DNA of 64,000 nucleotides from an uncultured Lachnospiraceae bacterium (GCA_900550285.1 URRW01000002.1:65088-129087); one strand, 5' to 3'; positions 51,486-60,301 are shown, numbered from the stretch's first letter. Numbers and translations are program-made. The notes: a model not told the origin generated them from the sequence alone.

Positions 51486-52238
51486 TTATTCCGTCTTTTC
51501 TACGTCATCAGGGACAGGGACATCGGCAGCGGCGTCGTACGGCGTCCTGTCGGTATCAGGAGCAGGGCAGCTGTCTGCCTTCATCTCTTCGCGTGTCTTC
51601 TGCATCGCTTCGGAAGCTTCTTCCTTTGCCTCGTGAACGGCTTCGGAAACGCTCTCGGCTGCTTGCTGCATCCCGGCTGCAACGGTCTTTGCCGCGTCCT
51701 TGGCAAGATCTGCCGCCGCCTGTCCGGTCTGGTTTACAGCTTCTGCCGCCGCATGGGCAGCCGCGCCAAATGCCTGCGCCTCTTCGCTGTTTCTGATCTT
51801 GTCGGCAGTTTCGTTGAAGCGGGCAGCGGCGGTTTCGTATTCCGGGGTGCTGCGGATCTTCTGTACGGACTCTTCAAGCTTGTTCACAACCGTGCCGCAG
51901 AAATGGGAAACCTTATCCTGGGCGGCGTTGAGATCCAGCGTCACATAGGTATGTCCCTGTTCGTTCGTGCCGGAGGTAAAGACCTTCGCATCTGCGTCGG
52001 GAATGTGATAAGCGCAGTCGGGATCGCTCTCGTCCACAAAATCATCGTCGTCAAAATCGCTGTCGGAGAAGTCGGGATCGTCGAAAGAAAGATCGTCGTC
52101 CTCGAAATCGTCCGCATCAAAGCCTGCGCCGGCAAGCGCCTGCTCTTTCTTTTTATTCTGTACGTAGTAATACGCCGCAGCCGCAGCCGTTCCGGCAGCT
52201 ACCGCCAGGGTGAAAAATTTACCGAATTTTTTAGCCAT
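51486..52238 (-). CDS. Acidic membrane-anchored protein with Ala-rich helical tail
   Basis: This 250-residue protein has one N-terminal transmembrane segment (FFTLAVAAGTAAAAAYYYV), then an Asp/Phe/Ser-rich stretch of about 35 residues (such as DDFEDDDLSFDD), a small ordered region (TYVTLDLNAAQDKVSHF), and a long Ala/Glu-rich amphipathic region like LEA or apolipoprotein-type repeats. GGAGGGTTAATC precedes the start at 52238. No family is recognised. It may sit at the membrane and bind cations or the wall. Confidence 0.65.
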   Translation of the reverse strand: MAKKFGKFFTLAVAAGTAAAAAYYYVQNKKKEQALAGAGFDADDFEDDDLSFDDPDFSDSDFDDDDFVDESDPDCAYHIPDADAKVFTSGTNEQGHTYVTLDLNAAQDKVSHFCGTVVNKLEESVQKIRSTPEYETAAARFNETADKIRNSEEAQAFGAAAHAAAEAVNQTGQAAADLAKDAAKTVAAGMQQAAESVSEAVHEAKEEASEAMQKTREEMKADSCPAPDTDRTPYDAAADVPVPDDVEKTE

Positions 52239-52360
52239 GATTAACCCTCCATATGATCGCTGCATCAATTACAGCCTTTTTACCATTCTAATACTATTTT
52301 ATGGAATTGAAAAGAGGAGTATGTATTAAAAATCTCTAAAGTGGAAAGGGGACAGTGGCG

Positions 52361-52629
52361 CCGTAAGCATCAGGCTCTGCGCAGTCTGGGGGCGGCAGGG
52401 AGGCTCCGTCAGCCTCCGCCCTCGCTCACAGAGAATTTGAGACAAACGCTGCAGGGCTGTCCGGGACGCATTCTGTCCGAGCAAACTCGTCCGGCATATG
52501 CCGGACTCAAACAAGTCTCGAACAGAATGCCGGATAGTCCTGCGGCGTTTGCAAATTCTCCTTCGCTCGTCAGTCAGCTGACGGAGCCTCCCTGCCGCCC
52601 CCAGACTGCGCAGAGCCTGATGCTCACGG
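52361..52629. repeat. 269-bp fold-back element (long imperfect palindrome)
   Basis: The left half begins CCGTAAGCATCAGG and the right half ends CCTGATGCTCACGG. The outer arms pair over about 48 bases almost without error (GCTCTGCGCAGTCTGGGGGC against its complement). Inner blocks GAGAATTTG/CAAATTCTC, GCATTCTGT/ACAGAATGC and the central self-complementary CCGGCATATGCCGG continue the fold. The whole element can form one long cruciform or RNA hairpin. It has no gene, lies just before the tRNA-Leu promoter, and resembles a MITE-like or REP-like mobile repeat. Confidence 0.8.
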
Positions 52630-52678
52630 TGGGCTGTCCGGCGGAAGGAAAAGCGGCTGAAAAACGGCTGAAAAGAGC

Positions 52679-52708
52679 TTGACAGCTGGAGCAGGGAGAC
52701 TTTATAAT
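52679..52708 (+). promoter_or_regulatory. Consensus promoter of tRNA-Leu
   Basis: TTGACA and TATAAT, both perfect, are separated by 18 bases and lie 34 bases before the tRNA. Confidence 0.8.
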
Positions 52709-52741
52709 GGGACAGAAAAGCAGATGCTGAGCGCTTTTTAT

Positions 52742-52821
52742 GCGGATATGGCGGAATTGGCAGACGCGGCGGTTTTAGGTGCCGCTGGGCGACCGTGCAG
52801 GTTCGAGTCCTGTTATCCGCA
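52742..52821 (+). tRNA. tRNA-Leu (anticodon UAG)
   Basis: The acceptor arms GCGGATA and TATCCGC pair fully, with A as discriminator base. The anticodon stem GCGGT/GCCGC closes the loop TTTAGGT with anticodon TAG, reading CUN leucine codons. A GGTTCGAGTCC T-arm follows a short class II variable arm (TGGGCGACCG). CCA is not encoded. D-arm bases AATTGGCAGA are standard for tRNA-Leu. Confidence 0.95.
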
Positions 52822-52825
52822 GACG

Positions 52826-52855
52826 ATAACCCTTGATTTTCAAGGGTTATTTTTC
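52826..52855 (+). terminator. Terminator of tRNA-Leu
   Basis: ATAACCCTTG and CAAGGGTTAT pair around ATTTT, followed by TTTTT, five bases after the tRNA. Confidence 0.85.
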
Positions 52856-52955
52856 GTTTGTGCTGCATTTCGTGCTGCATACCAAAAGCCCCGGATGCGC
52901 CGATATATGCCAGACAGTTAAATCCATAACGATAGAGCGATATATCGGAAAAATG

Positions 52956-52983
52956 TTGACAAAATACAGAAACATGATATAAT
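52956..52983 (+). promoter_or_regulatory. Consensus promoter of the flotillin leader
   Basis: TTGACA and TATAAT are separated by 16 bases. The start of transcription would fall near 52990, at the 5' end of the structured leader. Confidence 0.7.
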
Positions 52984-52990
52984 CATTTTA

Positions 52991-53112
52991 ACAATAAAAG
53001 GGAGTAGCCAGCACCGAGAGGTGGTTTGAGAACGACACACCGACCGATGCCGCTGCAGATCCCATGCAGGGGCATTTGTCCGTATCGAATGAAAAGAGCG
53101 AGACTTTTATTG
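52991..53112 (+). ncRNA. Structured leader RNA, possible yybP-ykoY (Mn2+)-type riboswitch
   Basis: CAATAAAAG (52992-53000) can pair with CTTTTATTG (53104-53112) to close a junction. Just inside are GGAGTAGCC at the 5' side and GAGCGAGA at the 3' side, which resemble the conserved GGGGAGUAGC and GCGAGACC parts of yybP-ykoY manganese riboswitches. Inner helices include CACC/GGTG and GATGCC/GGCATT. The 3' strand of the closing helix also forms part of the terminator at 53100-53147, so the two folds exclude each other, as in a transcriptional switch. The class assignment is from memory of the motif. Confidence 0.5.
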
Positions 53113-53147
53113 CAGCCGTCAGGTTGTGGTAGGAGTCTCTTTTTTTC
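53100..53147 (+). terminator. Attenuator in the flotillin leader
   Basis: GAGACT/AGTCTC, TTTATT/GGTAGG (with G-T pairs) and GCAGCC/GGTTGT form a continuous stem of about 18 pairs around GTCA, followed by TTTTTTT. It would stop transcription before the flotillin gene unless the upstream leader helix forms. Confidence 0.75.
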
Positions 53148-53292
53148 AAAGGGAGCCTTTCTCAAATGTACAGCGTCGGCCGACGGGGGAAGGAGGCACA
53201 GCCTGGCGGGGGAACCCGTTATTGGAGGAGCGCCGCAGCAGCGGCGTCCGGTATTTTTACCACGAAGGAAGTGGGGAAAAGGAGAGGAACTT

Positions 53293-54795
53293 ATGAACAT
53301 TGGAACGATCATTGGAATTGCGGCTGTTGTTGCCCTGGTTGGGATCATCGCGTCGGGATATGTGAAAGCGCCGCCGGATACGGCGTATATCATTTCCGGT
53401 CTGAGAAAGAAGATCATCATTGGCAAATCCAGCATCAAGATCCCGTTTTTGGAGCGGATGGATAAGCTGAGCTTAAAGCTGATCCCGATCGACGTCAAGA
53501 CCGAGGCGGCTGTGCCGACTGCGGATTACATCAACATTCAGGTGGATGCGGCGGTCAACGTCAAGGTGTCCAGCGAGCCGGATAAATTAAAGCTGGCGGC
53601 AGAGAACTTCTTAAACCAGAACACGCAGTACATCACACAGGTGGCAAGGGAGGTTCTGGAAGGCAACATGCGTGAGATCGTGGGACGCATGAGGCTGGAG
53701 GAGATGGTCAGCGACCGGCAGAAATTTGCCGAGCTGGTAAAAGAAAATGCGGAGCCGGACCTGGCTGCGATGGGTCTGGACGTTGTAAGCTTTAACGTAC
53801 AGAATTTTACGGACTCCAACGGAGTGATCGACGATTTGGGTATCGACAATATTTCCCAGATTAAGAAAAAGGCCGCGATCGCAAAGGCGGAAGCGGAGAA
53901 GGAAATCGCGATTGCAAAGGCGATGGCAGACCGTCAGGCAAATGACGCGCGGATCAACTCCGAGCGCGAGATCGCGATCAAGAACAACGAGCTGGACATC
54001 CAGAAAGCCGATCTGCAGAAAAATGCGGATACCAAACGCGCCGAAGCGGACGCGGCTTACGAGATCCAGAAGGAAGAGCAGAGAAAGACAATCGAGGTTA
54101 CTGCCGCAAATGCGAACATTGCAAAGGAAGAGCGGCTGGTGCTGTTAAAACAGCGTGAGGCGGAGACGATGGAGAAGTCTCTGGACGCACAGGTCAAGAA
54201 GAAAGCGGAGGCGGACAAATTTGCGCGCCAGCAGAAGGCGGAAGCCGAGCTGTTCGAGCGCCAGAAGGAAGCGGAAGCAAGAAAGTTCGAGACGGAGAAG
54301 GCGGCGGAGGCGCAGCGCGCAAAGGCCGAGGCAGATCTGTTTTCCAGAGAGCAGGAAGCGAAAGGCATCCAGATGGTCGGCGAAGCGGAGGCGGAAGCGA
54401 TCCGCGCCAAAGGTATCGCGGAAGCGGAGGCGATGGAGAAGCGCGCAGAGGCTTACCAGAAGTACAACAACGCGGCGATGGCAGAAATGCTGATCAAGGT
54501 ACTGCCGGATATTGCAGGCAAGATCGCGGAGCCTCTGACCCAGATCGACAAGATCACGATCATCGGAGGCGGAGACGGCAGCGGTGTGGACAGCGTGGCT
54601 GGAAATGTGCCCGCCGTGATGGCAAAGCTGTTTGAATCCATGAAGGAAACAGTCGGCATCGACCTTGCGGAGGTGGTAAAAGCGGGAACCTACGATGCAA
54701 AGGTAAACCGCAATATCACGATCAACAAGGAAGCGGAGGCAAACGTGGCTGACATCGTGGAAGCGGCGGCTTCGATTGACGGGGACGAAATATAA
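53293..54795 (+). CDS. floT: Flotillin-like scaffold protein
   Basis: This 500-residue protein has an N-terminal membrane hairpin/anchor (IGTIIGIAAVVALVGIIASG), an SPFH domain (about 30-200, with AYIISGLRKKIIIGKSSIKI and ISQIKKKAAIAKAEAEKEIA at its end) and a long Glu/Ala/Lys coiled coil to about residue 400. It organises fluid membrane domains and can interact with cell-wall and signalling proteins. GGAGAGGAACTT precedes the ATG at 53293. It lies behind a long attenuated leader (52990-53147) and a further 145-base untranslated region, which is unusual for flotillins. Confidence 0.9.
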   Translation: MNIGTIIGIAAVVALVGIIASGYVKAPPDTAYIISGLRKKIIIGKSSIKIPFLERMDKLSLKLIPIDVKTEAAVPTADYINIQVDAAVNVKVSSEPDKLKLAAENFLNQNTQYITQVAREVLEGNMREIVGRMRLEEMVSDRQKFAELVKENAEPDLAAMGLDVVSFNVQNFTDSNGVIDDLGIDNISQIKKKAAIAKAEAEKEIAIAKAMADRQANDARINSEREIAIKNNELDIQKADLQKNADTKRAEADAAYEIQKEEQRKTIEVTAANANIAKEERLVLLKQREAETMEKSLDAQVKKKAEADKFARQQKAEAELFERQKEAEARKFETEKAAEAQRAKAEADLFSREQEAKGIQMVGEAEAEAIRAKGIAEAEAMEKRAEAYQKYNNAAMAEMLIKVLPDIAGKIAEPLTQIDKITIIGGGDGSGVDSVAGNVPAVMAKLFESMKETVGIDLAEVVKAGTYDAKVNRNITINKEAEANVADIVEAAASIDGDEI

Positions 54796-54851
54796 AAAAG
54801 GTCTTGATCGGGAAACGGCGCGCGTAAGCTGCGCCGGACAGAATATGAACG

Positions 54852-54883
54852 CAGGGACGGCAGAAATTGCCGTCCCTGTTTTT
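54852..54883. terminator. Terminator after flotillin
   Basis: CAGGGACGGCA and TGCCGTCCCTG pair perfectly around GAAAT and are followed by TTTTT. It lies between convergent flotillin and MATE genes. Confidence 0.88.
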
Positions 54884-54944
54884 GTGCGTACAATTTTTAT
54901 AAGAAAAGCAGGCGGATACACGCCGTCCCTGATTGCATCGAAAG

Positions 54945-56357
54945 TTAGCCGCGTGCAGATTCGGACTCCTGCCCGGAAGGGGCGTTCCGGAGCGTATCCT
55001 TTTGCATCCACTTGCCTTTTTTGTAGTAGATGATAAAGAGGATGGATGTGATCGCCCATGTGAGCGGATAGGAAAACGCCACGGTCGCCACCTCATGACG
55101 GAGCGGGACTGCAATGAAAATCCACGCGATCCGGAGGATGCACACGCCAAAGCAGGTAAGCAGCATCGGAATGAAGGAATCCCCGCAGCCGCGGCACGTT
55201 CCGGACAGGATCTCGATGCAGATATAGGTAATGTAGAACGGGGAAACGACGCGGATCATTCCCTCGCAGATGCTGATGACGTTCTGGTCATGGGTAAAGA
55301 GCAGCAGGATCGTTCCGCCAAACTGCAGTACGATAAAGCTCAGCACAATGCTCGTTGCGGCGGCAAGGCCGAGACAGATGCGGACGCTTTTTTTGATGCG
55401 GTCATATTTGCCAGCGCCGAAGTTCTGCCCCGCAAAGGTCGTAGCGGAAACGCCGTATGCACTCATGATCATCCAGAAAATGCTGTCCACCTTGGCGTAA
55501 GCCGTCCATGCGGCGATCGTGTCCGTGCCAAAGGAGTTGATGGAGGACTGGATCAGCAGGTTGGAAATGGAGTACATGGCAGACTGAAGGCCTGCGGGCA
55601 GTCCGATTTTGACGATCGAAAAAAGCAGATGCTTATGGAAGCGGATTCTGGAAACGACCAGCCGGTAGGAATCCGTCGTGCGCATCAGGGCAATGACCGT
55701 GAGGATCGCGGAAATAAGCTGGGACATGATCGTGGCGATCGCCGCGCCCGCTACACCCAGATCCAGCCTTGCGACCAAAATAAGATCCAGCGCGATGTTT
55801 ACAAGACATGCTGCGATCAGGAAATAGAGCGGGCGCTTGGAATCGCCCACTGCGCGCAGGATGCCGGAGCCCATGTTGTAGATCATCGAGGGGATGATGC
55901 CCAGATAATAAATGCGCATATAAGTTAAGGAAGGCTCCATAATATCGGAAGGGGTTGCCATCGCGGAAAGTGCGAAGCGGGCGGATGCCAGACCAAGCAC
56001 CATCATGACGGCGCCGCCCGCGATCGCGAGGGCGATGGAGGTGTGGACGGAATCGCTTACCTTTTGGTCGTCGCCGCCGCCGTAATGCTGGGAAATAACG
56101 ACCGTTGCGCCCGAAGAAAGCCCGACAAAAAAGCCCACCAGCAGGTTGATGATGGTGGAAGCGGGACCGCCTACGGAAGCCAGCGCCTCCTTGCCGACAA
56201 AATTGCCGACGATGATCGCGTCTGCGGTATTATAGAGCTGCTGAAAAAATGTCCCGAACAGGATCGGGAAAAAGAAGATGAGCAACTGTTTCCAGATCAC
56301 GCCCTCTGTGATCTGGTTGGATGCCTGCTGCTGGGAAGCCGGAGCCTTTGTTTTCAT
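54945..56357 (-). CDS. MATE-family efflux transporter
   Basis: This 470-residue membrane protein has twelve predicted helices and MATE-type motifs in both halves (FFQQLYNTADAIIVGNFVGK, then SGATVVISQHYGGGD in the first half; GLPAGLQSAMYSISNLLIQS and ATTFAGQNFGAGKYDRIKKS in the second). It exports drugs or other cations/small molecules using Na+ or H+. Two tandem 22-bp repeats and a promoter precede it, suggesting control by a repressor. Confidence 0.92.
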   Translation of the reverse strand: MKTKAPASQQQASNQITEGVIWKQLLIFFFPILFGTFFQQLYNTADAIIVGNFVGKEALASVGGPASTIINLLVGFFVGLSSGATVVISQHYGGGDDQKVSDSVHTSIALAIAGGAVMMVLGLASARFALSAMATPSDIMEPSLTYMRIYYLGIIPSMIYNMGSGILRAVGDSKRPLYFLIAACLVNIALDLILVARLDLGVAGAAIATIMSQLISAILTVIALMRTTDSYRLVVSRIRFHKHLLFSIVKIGLPAGLQSAMYSISNLLIQSSINSFGTDTIAAWTAYAKVDSIFWMIMSAYGVSATTFAGQNFGAGKYDRIKKSVRICLGLAAATSIVLSFIVLQFGGTILLLFTHDQNVISICEGMIRVVSPFYITYICIEILSGTCRGCGDSFIPMLLTCFGVCILRIAWIFIAVPLRHEVATVAFSYPLTWAITSILFIIYYKKGKWMQKDTLRNAPSGQESESARG

Positions 56358-56370
56358 AAGTACAAACCTC

Positions 56371-56440
56371 GTTTTGAAAGAATAATTTCATTGTTTTGAA
56401 AGAATAACTTCATTATAGGGGTTGGCGCGCAGAATAGCAA
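56371..56440 (-). promoter_or_regulatory. MATE promoter with tandem 22-bp operator-like repeats
   Basis: Two copies of a 22-bp unit abut at 56371-56392 and 56393-56414 and differ at one base; each is GTTTTGAAAGAATAA, T or C, then TTCATT on the plus strand. Read leftward, the promoter is TTGCTA, 17 bases, TATAAT (-10 at 56412-56417), and the repeats begin inside the -10 and run through the transcription start. This arrangement is typical for a repressor that occupies both units. Confidence 0.7.
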
Positions 56441-56560
56441 GCAAAATGCGGCAGCTTTTGAACGGAAGAGGAAAACGCTTGAATTCCATCTGTGCACCGG
56501 GCGGATAATCTGGTAAAATAGGGAAAAATGACGCTGGATGAGCGGGATGGGAGAAGGGCT

Positions 56561-57199
56561 ATGATCAATCGGGAGGATATGCTGGAGCTGACGCGCAGGA
56601 TGACGCCTGCCAGAACGTGCATGGACCGGATCGCCGGAGGGTATATGGACGGAGACGGGGAGATCGACGGCAGCTTTAACGTGCATTTTTTGAAGCTTTC
56701 CGCAAAGGAAAAAGAAAGAAATCTTGCAATCGCAAAGGCGGTTCCATTTTCAAGGACAAACGAGCAGCTGAAGGAATATGATTTTTCGGCGCAGGACGAA
56801 AGGCCGGGCAGCGTATGGCAGCTTTTGATGGCGATGCGGGAGTGCGGGTTAAAAAACGATGCGCTGAATGAGACGTTTTACGAGCTGGTAGGGGAAAAAT
56901 TCCGGGCGGACGGCGGATACGCGGTATTTTTGTTCCACGGGACTTACGACGTGCCGCTAAAGGCTTCCGATAAGGAGAGCCTGTGGGAGTCGGAGGAGGT
57001 TTACGAGTATCTGATCTGTACCGTTTCGCCGCTGGCGGGGGAATATGAGGCGGGGGAGCCGGAATGGGGATTTTTGTTTCCGGCGTTTTCCGACCGGAGC
57101 GGGGATGAGCATAAGATCGATGTGTTTACGAAGCGGGAGGGCAGTCCGGCAGCAGGGCTGACAAGGCGGCTCCTGTTTTCAGAAAGGGATGGAAATTAA
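56561..57199 (+). CDS. DUF4317 family protein, short form
   Basis: This 212-residue protein has the start typical of DUF4317 (MINREDMLELTRRMTPARTC, then IAGGYMDGDGEIDGSFNVHF) and the middle region RADGGYAVFLFHGTYDVPLK. The family is usually much longer, near 400 residues. Here the frame ends at 57199 after TRRLLFSERDGN with no homologous continuation recognised downstream, so it may be C-terminally truncated. Function is unknown. The start follows GAAGGGCT. Confidence 0.65.
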   Translation: MINREDMLELTRRMTPARTCMDRIAGGYMDGDGEIDGSFNVHFLKLSAKEKERNLAIAKAVPFSRTNEQLKEYDFSAQDERPGSVWQLLMAMRECGLKNDALNETFYELVGEKFRADGGYAVFLFHGTYDVPLKASDKESLWESEEVYEYLICTVSPLAGEYEAGEPEWGFLFPAFSDRSGDEHKIDVFTKREGSPAAGLTRRLLFSERDGN

Positions 57200-57305
57200 A
57201 AAATAAGTTTCAAAATCTTATATTTTAAAGCTTCGTAAGTTGTACCGCCGGATCGGTTTATGCAGTAAAATAAAGGCATAAAAACGAAGAAAGGAACGGG
57301 GCGGA

Positions 57306-59315
57306 ATGAAGCAGATGTTTGATAAGATTTTGTACGGCGGAGACTATAATCCAAACCAGTGGGGAAAAGAGGTCTGGAAGGAGGACATGGAATATTTCCG
57401 TAAGGCGCATATCAACAGCGCCACGGTCAACGTGTTTTCCTGGGCGAAGCTCCAGCCGTCGGAAGAGGATTATGATTTTTCGGAGCTGGACGAGATCGTG
57501 GAGACGCTTCGCAAGGAGGGCAGCAGCATCGTGATGGCGACCTCTACGGGGGCGATGCCGGCGTGGATGGTAAAGCGCTATCCGGAGGTGGCAAGGGTGG
57601 ATTTCGAGGGACGCCGCCATGTGTTCGGACACCGGCACAACGCCTGTCCCAATTCGCCCGTTTATCAGAAATATATGGAGAGGCTGGCGGCAAAACTGGC
57701 GGAGCGCTATGGTTCGGATTCTCATATCGTCTGCTGGCATGTGAACAATGAATACGGCGGCGAGTGCTACTGCGAAAACTGTGCGAAGGCATTCCGGGTG
57801 TGGCTGCGGGAAAAATACGGGACGCTGGAAGCGTTAAACCGGGCGTGGAATCTGGAATTTTGGGGGCATACGGTTTATGACTGGGACGAGATCGTGCCGC
57901 CGAATGCGCTGGGGGATGCGATTGGCTGGGACAAGACGGCATTTTCCGGGCTTTCCATCGATTACCGCAGATTCATGTCGGACAGCCTGCTTTCTAATTT
58001 TAAGGCGGAAAAGGCGGCGATCCGCAGATACGATCCGGATACGCCGGTCACGACGAACCTGATGGGAACGTATAAAGGGCTGGACTATTTTAAATGGGCA
58101 AAGGAGCTGGACATCGTTTCGTGGGACAATTATCCAAGCTACAATACGCCGTGGAGCCATGTGGCAATGTGTCACGACCTGATGCGCGGTTTAAAGGACG
58201 CGCCCTTTATGCTCATGGAGCAGACGCCCAGCCAGCAGAACTGGCAGCCGTACAATTCTTTAAAAAAGCCGGGACAGATGCGGGCGCAGAGCTACCAGAC
58301 GATCGCCCACGGGGCGGATACGATCCAGTTTTTCCAGCTGAGAAGAAGCGTCGGCGGCTGCGAAAAATTCCACGGGGCGGTGATCGCCCATGCGGGAACG
58401 GATCAGACGCGGGTGTTCCGGGAGGTAACGCAGCTCGGCGCAGAGCTGGAAGCGCTGGGGACAAGGACGCTGGGGACAAAAAACGTATCGGATGTAGGGA
58501 TTATTTTTGACTGGGACAACTACTGGGGGCTGGAATATGCCAGCGGCCCGTCTGTGGGGCTGACCTATGTGGAGCAGATCGAGCCTTTTTATGAATATTT
58601 TTATGCGCGCAATTACGGCGTGAGCATGATCCCTGTGGATGCAGATTTTTCAAAATATAAGATCGTGGCGGCTCCGGTGCTTTATATGGTAAAAGAAGGG
58701 ATGAAGGAGGCGCTGGAAGCTTATGTGGAGCAGGGCGGCATCCTGATTACGACCTATATGAGCGGGCTTGTGGATCAGTCGGACAACGTGTATCTGGGCG
58801 GTTATCCGGGACCGCTGCGCAGGATGGCAGGCGTATGGGTAGAGGAAATCGACGCGCTGGCGCCGGGGCAGTTTAATGAAGCGGTATTTCCGGACGGGAC
58901 GGCTGTAAAATGCAGTCTGGTGTGCGACCTGATGCACCCGGAGGGCGCGGAAACGCTGGCGGTATATGGAAGCGATTTTTATGCGGGGATGCCTGCGGTG
59001 ACAAGGCACGCTTTCGGAAAGGGCTTCGTGTACTATGTGGGAAGCCGGTTGGACAGCGACGGGCTTTCCAAGGTACTGGGGCAGGCGGCGCAGGATGCGG
59101 GCGCGTCCCCTGTGATAAAAGAAAAGACCGGGCTGGAAGTGACCTGCCGTGAGGATGAAGAAAACAGATTTTATTTTGTGATCAATTTTCAGGACGAGGC
59201 GCTTGCGCTGCCGGAAGCTTTTGATGGGATGGAGGAGCTTTTGACGGGGCAAAAGGCGTCGGGCGGCGAGCTTTTGAAAAAATTTGACGTAAAGATCTTT
59301 CAGACGAAAAAATGA
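57306..59315 (+). CDS. GH42 beta-galactosidase
   Basis: This 669-residue glycoside hydrolase of family 42 removes terminal beta-galactose from oligosaccharides. The TIM-barrel part opens ILYGGDYNPNQWGKEVWKED. The acid/base Glu is near residue 149 in HVNNEYGGECYC, the nucleophile Glu near 305 in FMLMEQTPSQQNW. A Cys-rich zinc-type site (CYCENC) lies just after the first. A trimerisation domain and a small beta C-terminal domain follow. There is no signal peptide, so it acts on sugars imported into the cell. No sugar transporter or regulator lies next to it. GGAACGGGGCGGA precedes the start. Confidence 0.93.
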   Translation: MKQMFDKILYGGDYNPNQWGKEVWKEDMEYFRKAHINSATVNVFSWAKLQPSEEDYDFSELDEIVETLRKEGSSIVMATSTGAMPAWMVKRYPEVARVDFEGRRHVFGHRHNACPNSPVYQKYMERLAAKLAERYGSDSHIVCWHVNNEYGGECYCENCAKAFRVWLREKYGTLEALNRAWNLEFWGHTVYDWDEIVPPNALGDAIGWDKTAFSGLSIDYRRFMSDSLLSNFKAEKAAIRRYDPDTPVTTNLMGTYKGLDYFKWAKELDIVSWDNYPSYNTPWSHVAMCHDLMRGLKDAPFMLMEQTPSQQNWQPYNSLKKPGQMRAQSYQTIAHGADTIQFFQLRRSVGGCEKFHGAVIAHAGTDQTRVFREVTQLGAELEALGTRTLGTKNVSDVGIIFDWDNYWGLEYASGPSVGLTYVEQIEPFYEYFYARNYGVSMIPVDADFSKYKIVAAPVLYMVKEGMKEALEAYVEQGGILITTYMSGLVDQSDNVYLGGYPGPLRRMAGVWVEEIDALAPGQFNEAVFPDGTAVKCSLVCDLMHPEGAETLAVYGSDFYAGMPAVTRHAFGKGFVYYVGSRLDSDGLSKVLGQAAQDAGASPVIKEKTGLEVTCREDEENRFYFVINFQDEALALPEAFDGMEELLTGQKASGGELLKKFDVKIFQTKK

Positions 59316-59334
59316 CGGAGGACGGCGGCAAAGG

Positions 59335-59363
59335 TTGACAGAACCCGCGATACGGGGTATCCT
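59335..59363 (+). promoter_or_regulatory. Promoter of the DUF368 gene
   Basis: TTGACA, 17 bases, TATCCT, about 50 bases before the start codon. The following leader has a GCCGCTTTCAGCGG hairpin. Confidence 0.6.
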
Positions 59364-59413
59364 GTGTAGGCAAAACAAGCCGCTTTCAGCGGACAAACAC
59401 ACAGGAGGACGAT

Positions 59414-60301
59414 ATGATAAAGGAAGCAATCAGCGGGTTCTGTATGGCGCTGGCAGACAGCGTTCCGGGCGTTTCCGGCGGAACAGTGGCATTTATTATG
59501 GGATTTTACGATCAGTTTATCGGGGCGACCCACGATCTGGCGTTTGGAAAAATGGCGGAGAAGAAAAAGGCGCTGGGCTATCTGATCAAGCTGGGCATCG
59601 GCTGGATGATCGGTATGCTTTTGGCGGTCATCGTTTTGTCGGCGCTGTTTGAGAGCCATATTTATGTGGTAAGCTCCCTGTTCATGGGCTTTATTGCCGG
59701 CGCGATCCCGCTTATTATTATGGAAGAAAAGGAAGGCTTCCGGCAGTTTGGAAAGGGCGTTGTTTTCCTGATCCTGGGCATTGTGCTCGTGGCGGGGATC
59801 GCGTGGCTCAACGGTCAGGTAGGGACGTCGAGCATGGATCTGTCCCATTTTTCACTGGGGCTTTCCGTGAAGCTGTTTTTCATTGGGATGATCGCGATTT
59901 CGGCGATGTTTCTGCCGGGTATTTCGGGTTCCACCCTGCTTTTGATCTTCGGGGCGTATATCCCGGTGATCTCTGCGGTACGCGCGGTGCTGTCGCTGGA
60001 GCTGTCCTATGTGCCGAACCTCGTATTTTTCGGGCTTGGGATCATCGCCGGCGCGTGCACGGTCGTTAAGATCATCAAGATCGCGCTGGAAAAATTCCGC
60101 CCGCAGACGCTGTATCTGATCCTTGGCATGATGATCGGTTCTTTTTACGCGATCATTCAGGGACCGACGACGCTGGAAGAGCCGCAGGCTCCGCTGGCAT
60201 TTTCCAGCTTTAACTGGATCGCGTGCATCGCAGGGCTGGCGCTGGTGCTGGGAATGCAGTATGTGAAGGAAAAGGGCTTCGGGACAAAAAAAGAGGCATA
60301 A
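59414..60301 (+). CDS. DUF368 polyprenyl-phosphate carrier transporter
   Basis: This 295-residue membrane protein starts with the family signature GFCMALADSVPGVSGGTVAF and repeats a similar motif later (SAMFLPGISGSTLLLIFG), giving two inverted halves of about four helices each. DUF368 proteins have been reported to flip undecaprenyl phosphate back across the membrane for wall synthesis. GGAGGACGAT precedes the start. It has its own promoter and terminator. Confidence 0.9.
   Translation: MIKEAISGFCMALADSVPGVSGGTVAFIMGFYDQFIGATHDLAFGKMAEKKKALGYLIKLGIGWMIGMLLAVIVLSALFESHIYVVSSLFMGFIAGAIPLIIMEEKEGFRQFGKGVVFLILGIVLVAGIAWLNGQVGTSSMDLSHFSLGLSVKLFFIGMIAISAMFLPGISGSTLLLIFGAYIPVISAVRAVLSLELSYVPNLVFFGLGIIAGACTVVKIIKIALEKFRPQTLYLILGMMIGSFYAIIQGPTTLEEPQAPLAFSSFNWIACIAGLALVLGMQYVKEKGFGTKKEA

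Noticed and set aside
52326..52880. Leftward 184-residue frame across the fold-back element and tRNA-Leu
   Set aside because: It runs through a palindrome and a tRNA gene, so coding is very unlikely.
53026..53292. 89-residue N-terminal extension of flotillin
   Set aside because: It is made of leader RNA and terminator sequence; the ATG at 53293 has a proper ribosome site and gives the family length.
54933..55928. Rightward 331-residue frame opposite the MATE gene
   Set aside because: It is a shadow frame; the MATE helices and motifs are on the minus strand.
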